Source: Bog-756 sp963813525 (GTDB lineage Bacteria; Actinomycetota; Acidimicrobiia; Acidimicrobiales; RAAP-2). Taken from it: DNA of 64,000 nt. Position 1 is the first letter of the stretch. Each line of letters opens with the position of its first letter. Shown here piece by piece: positions 61,341 through 64,000 of this stretch. Below the pieces are notes generated by a model. The model ran no database searches, was not told where the DNA came from, and saw only the letters and a program-made list of their open reading frames with translations. Position numbers and translations under genes: made by a program. The DNA lies in the NCBI GenBank assembly GCA_963813525.1, contig CAWEZI010000005.1, positions 2,542,001-2,606,000 of the forward strand, written 5' to 3'.

Positions 61341-63050
61341 CTACGGTTTGGTCGGCACGAAGCGAACCATCCACATGGGTTGATAGAAGGAGATGTCGTT
61401 GCCGGAGATCAGCGACTGGACCCGGTAGTCCGGACTGTCCTGCAGTGTCTCGATGATCTGTTCGCATCTGACGCCGTAGCCCTGGTAACCGCCGGCCCAC
61501 ACCACGAAGATCTGGCGTCCGGCGGCGGCCAGTGCCTCGAGGCGCTCAGCGAAGACCCCCGGCGAGGCGGCGTGCACCGCCGCCGCGTAGCTGACCCAGT
61601 TGACGAACTCCGGTCCGCTGGAGCGGGGGAAGGTGGTCTGGACGTAGCGCCCCGCCGGCAACAGGCGGTTGACCGCCGGGCCCAGCTGGTCAGGGCAGTA
61701 GGCCACCACGTCGCCGGGCTTGCCGTGGGCGGCCAGAGCGGCCGCCACCTGACCGGCCTGGGTGCGATTGGTGGTGACATCGGGAATGGAGGAGACCACA
61801 CCGAGGAGAACGGCACAGGTGAGGATGATCCCCCGCACCCTGCGGTCCCGAAAGGTCACCATTCCGAGGGCCACCAGAAGGATGAGGGGAATGAAGACAA
61901 CCGATGCGTAGCGGGCGTCGAAGGCGCTGTTGGACAGTAGGCCCCCGGCCACCGCGCCGGCCAGGGTGCCGACCACGGCGATGGCCACCGGACGGCCGAG
62001 CGGGCGGGTCCGGATGTCCAACTCGATGTGCAGACGGTCAGTGGCCACCCCGAAAAGGCCGATGCCGGCCAGGCCGAAGAAGATGAGGGCCAAGGCCCGC
62101 CCCTGGCTGGTGCTGCCCCCGGCAAAGGAGGCCACCGCGCTGACCATGGCGGCGAAGGTGGCCGGGGTGGCCCAGGGCGTGCCGGTATGGGCCGTCTGGA
62201 ACAGAAAGATGGGCACCCACGGAAGGAAGGTCGCACACCCGACGACCGCGGCCACCAGCGAGAGCCGCGCTCCCCGCCTCCAGTCCAGTCGGCCCCGCCA
62301 CGCCGTCCAGACCAACCAGAGCAGGACGGTGGCGACCAGATAGAGCGACCAGTAATGGGTGTACAGGAGGAGGCCGGTGACAGCGGCGACGGCCACCAGA
62401 TTGCCGATGCGGGGGTTGCGAATCGAGCGGTCGAGAGCCAGAAAGCCGCACACCGTGAGCAGCACCACCAGCGAGTACATGCGGGTCTCGGTGTCGTAAC
62501 GAATGGCGAAGGGCGACGTGGCCACCAGCAGCATGGCGGCCCACCCCGCCTTGCGACCGCCCAAGCGCAGACCGGCGAACCAGGCCAGAGGCACGGTGGC
62601 CACCCCGAACACGCCCGACAGCGAGCGCACCGCTTCGTCCGAGGTTCCGAACCAGCCCATCCAGAAGTGCAGAAGGACGTAGTAGAGCGGAGGGGCGCCG
62701 TCGCGCTTCAGGAAGAACGGGATCTGATGGAGGGGAAGCCGCGAGATGTCGACGGTGAGGGCCTCGTCGAGCCACAGGTCCGAGACTGTCCAGAAGCGCA
62801 TGACCAGACAGACCACAAGAACCAGGACGACGCCGATGGCGATCAGCCGTCGAGTGGTCGGACTGAAGGGCGGACCCTCGGGATCGCCGTCCTCGGTGTC
62901 GGGACCGGATGGGCCCGGCGTCCTTCCTCCCGGTCGGCCGGCAGTGTCGGATCCGGGGGCAACGCCACTGTCGACCGCGGAGGCCGCCGGGGTCGAGGAC
63001 CCGGCCTCGGTCTCCACCACTGACGATGAGCCACGCGCTGCCGCATCCAT
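61341..63050 (-). CDS. GT39-like membrane glycosyltransferase
   Basis: This 569-residue protein has a disordered Ser/Pro/Gly-rich cytosolic N-terminus of about 65 residues, then about eleven spans. The first outer loop has L-W-L-D-E-A-L-T-V-D, the acidic motif of GT39 and related enzymes, with L-P-L-H-Q-I-P-F and K-R-D-G-A-P-P-L-Y-Y-V-L-L-H leading to the second span. The C-terminal 150 residues form an outer soluble domain (D-V-V-A-Y-C-P-D-Q-L ... F-V-V-W-A-G-G-Y). It probably uses a polyprenyl-phosphate sugar. It starts a two-gene set with the PIG-V-like gene and is divergent from the binding-protein gene at 63228 across 177 bases. Confidence 0.82.
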   Translation of the reverse strand: MDAAARGSSSVVETEAGSSTPAASAVDSGVAPGSDTAGRPGGRTPGPSGPDTEDGDPEGPPFSPTTRRLIAIGVVLVLVVCLVMRFWTVSDLWLDEALTVDISRLPLHQIPFFLKRDGAPPLYYVLLHFWMGWFGTSDEAVRSLSGVFGVATVPLAWFAGLRLGGRKAGWAAMLLVATSPFAIRYDTETRMYSLVVLLTVCGFLALDRSIRNPRIGNLVAVAAVTGLLLYTHYWSLYLVATVLLWLVWTAWRGRLDWRRGARLSLVAAVVGCATFLPWVPIFLFQTAHTGTPWATPATFAAMVSAVASFAGGSTSQGRALALIFFGLAGIGLFGVATDRLHIELDIRTRPLGRPVAIAVVGTLAGAVAGGLLSNSAFDARYASVVFIPLILLVALGMVTFRDRRVRGIILTCAVLLGVVSSIPDVTTNRTQAGQVAAALAAHGKPGDVVAYCPDQLGPAVNRLLPAGRYVQTTFPRSSGPEFVNWVSYAAAVHAASPGVFAERLEALAAAGRQIFVVWAGGYQGYGVRCEQIIETLQDSPDYRVQSLISGNDISFYQPMWMVRFVPTKP

Positions 63051-63227
63051 GGGGGCATGGTATCCAGCGCCAACGGCAGGGTGGTAGGAGGGGCGGGTCC
63101 ATGGACCCCTCCCCCCCTTGGCAGTAACGTGCCCTCACAACAGGGTCGCTGTGTGGCAGAGTGCATCGATCTTGCGACGACCAGCAGAAATCGGCATCGA
63201 GCTGGGGGAGAGCGATGGGAGAGTTCT

Positions 63228-64000
63228 GTGACATCAGATAACGGTCTGAGCCGTCGGTCCTTCTTGACCCGGAGCGCGGCTGCCGGTGGGGCGGTCGTCC
63301 TGGGGGCGGGAGCCTCCTCGCTGCTGGCCGGATGCTCCTCGGGGCCTTCCACCGCCTCGTCGACCACAGCGGCCACCGGTTCGAAGCCCGGTGTGGGCAA
63401 AGGAGCACCGGTACGGGGCGGGACCCTGACCATCGGCACCATCGCCGAAATCGACGGCTTCTATCCCCCCACCAACCACTGGGACACCAACGGTTTCCTG
63501 TACGCCAATGCCGTGTACGACCCGCTGATGGCCGTGGCCGCCGACGGCACCATCCAGCCCTACCTGGCCGAATCGATGACGCCCAACGCCACGTTCGACG
63601 TCTGGACCATGAAGTTGCGATCGGGCATCACCTTCAACGACGGGTCGGCGCTGACCGCAGCGGTGGTCAAGGCCAACTTCACCGCCCTGGCCGCTTCGGC
63701 GCTGACCGGAGTGGCGCTCAAGCAGGTGGCCAGCCTGGACGTCACCGGTCCGCTGACCGTGGTGTACACGCTCACCGGCCCCAACTCGACCTTTCCGGCC
63801 GGGCTGACCACCCAGGTCGGCTACGTGGTCGGGCAGGCCATGATCGACCAGGCCAACAACAACCCCAACGCCACGCTGATCCCGGTGGGAACCGGCCCCT
63901 TCATCTATGCCCAGTGGCAGCCCAACAACTTCTTCACCGCCACCCGCAATCCGCATTACTGGCGGACCGGTTTCCCGTACCTGGACACCATCACCTTCAA
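63228..64000 (+). CDS. Tat-exported peptide-binding-type lipoprotein (SBP_bac_5 family), 3' truncated by window edge
   Basis: The gene starts at a GTG (63228) after GGGAG and stays open to the right edge, giving 257 codons. The N-terminus has a twin-arginine motif S-R9-R10-S-F-L-T, a hydrophobic stretch and a lipobox with Cys36 (L-L-A-G-C-S). The protein should therefore be folded, exported by Tat and lipid-anchored. After a Ser/Thr/Ala-rich linker the binding fold begins with R-G-G-T-L-T-I-G, with Y-D-P-L-M-A-V, F-N-D-G-S-A-L-T and G-T-G-P-F-I-Y. These are standard for oligopeptide/nickel-type binding proteins. Permease genes would be expected to the right of the window. Confidence 0.88.
   Translation, partial: MTSDNGLSRRSFLTRSAAAGGAVVLGAGASSLLAGCSSGPSTASSTTAATGSKPGVGKGAPVRGGTLTIGTIAEIDGFYPPTNHWDTNGFLYANAVYDPLMAVAADGTIQPYLAESMTPNATFDVWTMKLRSGITFNDGSALTAAVVKANFTALAASALTGVALKQVASLDVTGPLTVVYTLTGPNSTFPAGLTTQVGYVVGQAMIDQANNNPNATLIPVGTGPFIYAQWQPNNFFTATRNPHYWRTGFPYLDTITF

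Overview
This window is high-GC bacterial DNA with frequent GTG starts, many 4-bp stop/start overlaps (ATGA, GTGA) and an actinobacterial gene order (uvrC-rapZ-yvcK ... gap-pgk-tpiA-secG). It also carries Ku/LigD end joining, an AftD-like arabinofuranosyltransferase homologue and a GAP-family membrane protein. The most economical reading is an actinobacterium. The absence of whiA from its usual place and the unusual envelope genes suggest a deep-branching lineage such as Acidimicrobiia, but that placement is inference.

Layout. (1) 1-7.3 kb: the C-terminal end of an SGNH hydrolase, a small membrane protein, a cellulose-synthase-like GT2 with a PilZ domain, an SDR, a secreted seven-repeat FG-GAP protein, a decayed secreted-protein gene and a PAP2 phosphatase. 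(2) 7.3-11.6 kb: a lipoprotein esterase and the NHEJ locus. The ligD polymerase reading frame is broken by a single-base shift; the ligase/phosphoesterase gene and ku look intact. (3) 11.6-32 kb: an accessory region with small unknown proteins, an alpha/beta hydrolase plus a decayed second copy, a SnoaL-like protein, a P-loop kinase, two coupled flippase-like membrane proteins (one with a kinase-like middle domain), a glutamic (G1) peptidase, a multispanning membrane protein, a serine-recombinase remnant and two very large secreted repeat proteins. Those two share a closely similar C-terminal domain of about 100 residues. The region ends at a tRNA-Leu(GAG). (4) 32.2-48.2 kb: the conserved core. 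This holds an anchored peptide-binding-type protein coupled to secG, then tpiA, pgk, gap, yvcK, rapZ and uvrC on the minus strand, nadA on the plus strand, and uvrA, uvrB and coaE on the minus strand. (5) 48.2-63 kb: an envelope glycan locus with a SAM methyltransferase, an AftD-like giant glycosyltransferase, a GT4 transferase, a Wzx/MATE-like flippase, three further GT-C type membrane glycosyltransferases and a Glf-like flavoenzyme. (6) 63.2 kb to the end: the start of a Tat-exported lipoprotein of the peptide-binding SBP_bac_5 family.

How the parts work together. Region 4 combines lower glycolysis, Sec export, nucleotide excision repair (UvrA, UvrB and UvrC all present) and the NAD and CoA biosynthesis steps NadA and CoaE. 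Region 5 looks like assembly and export of a lipid-linked surface polysaccharide. Regions 1 and 3 are rich in exported repeat proteins and probably face the environment. The best candidates for undescribed biology are the pair of giant surface proteins with a common C-terminal module, and the coupled flippase/kinase-like pair beside the G1 peptidase.
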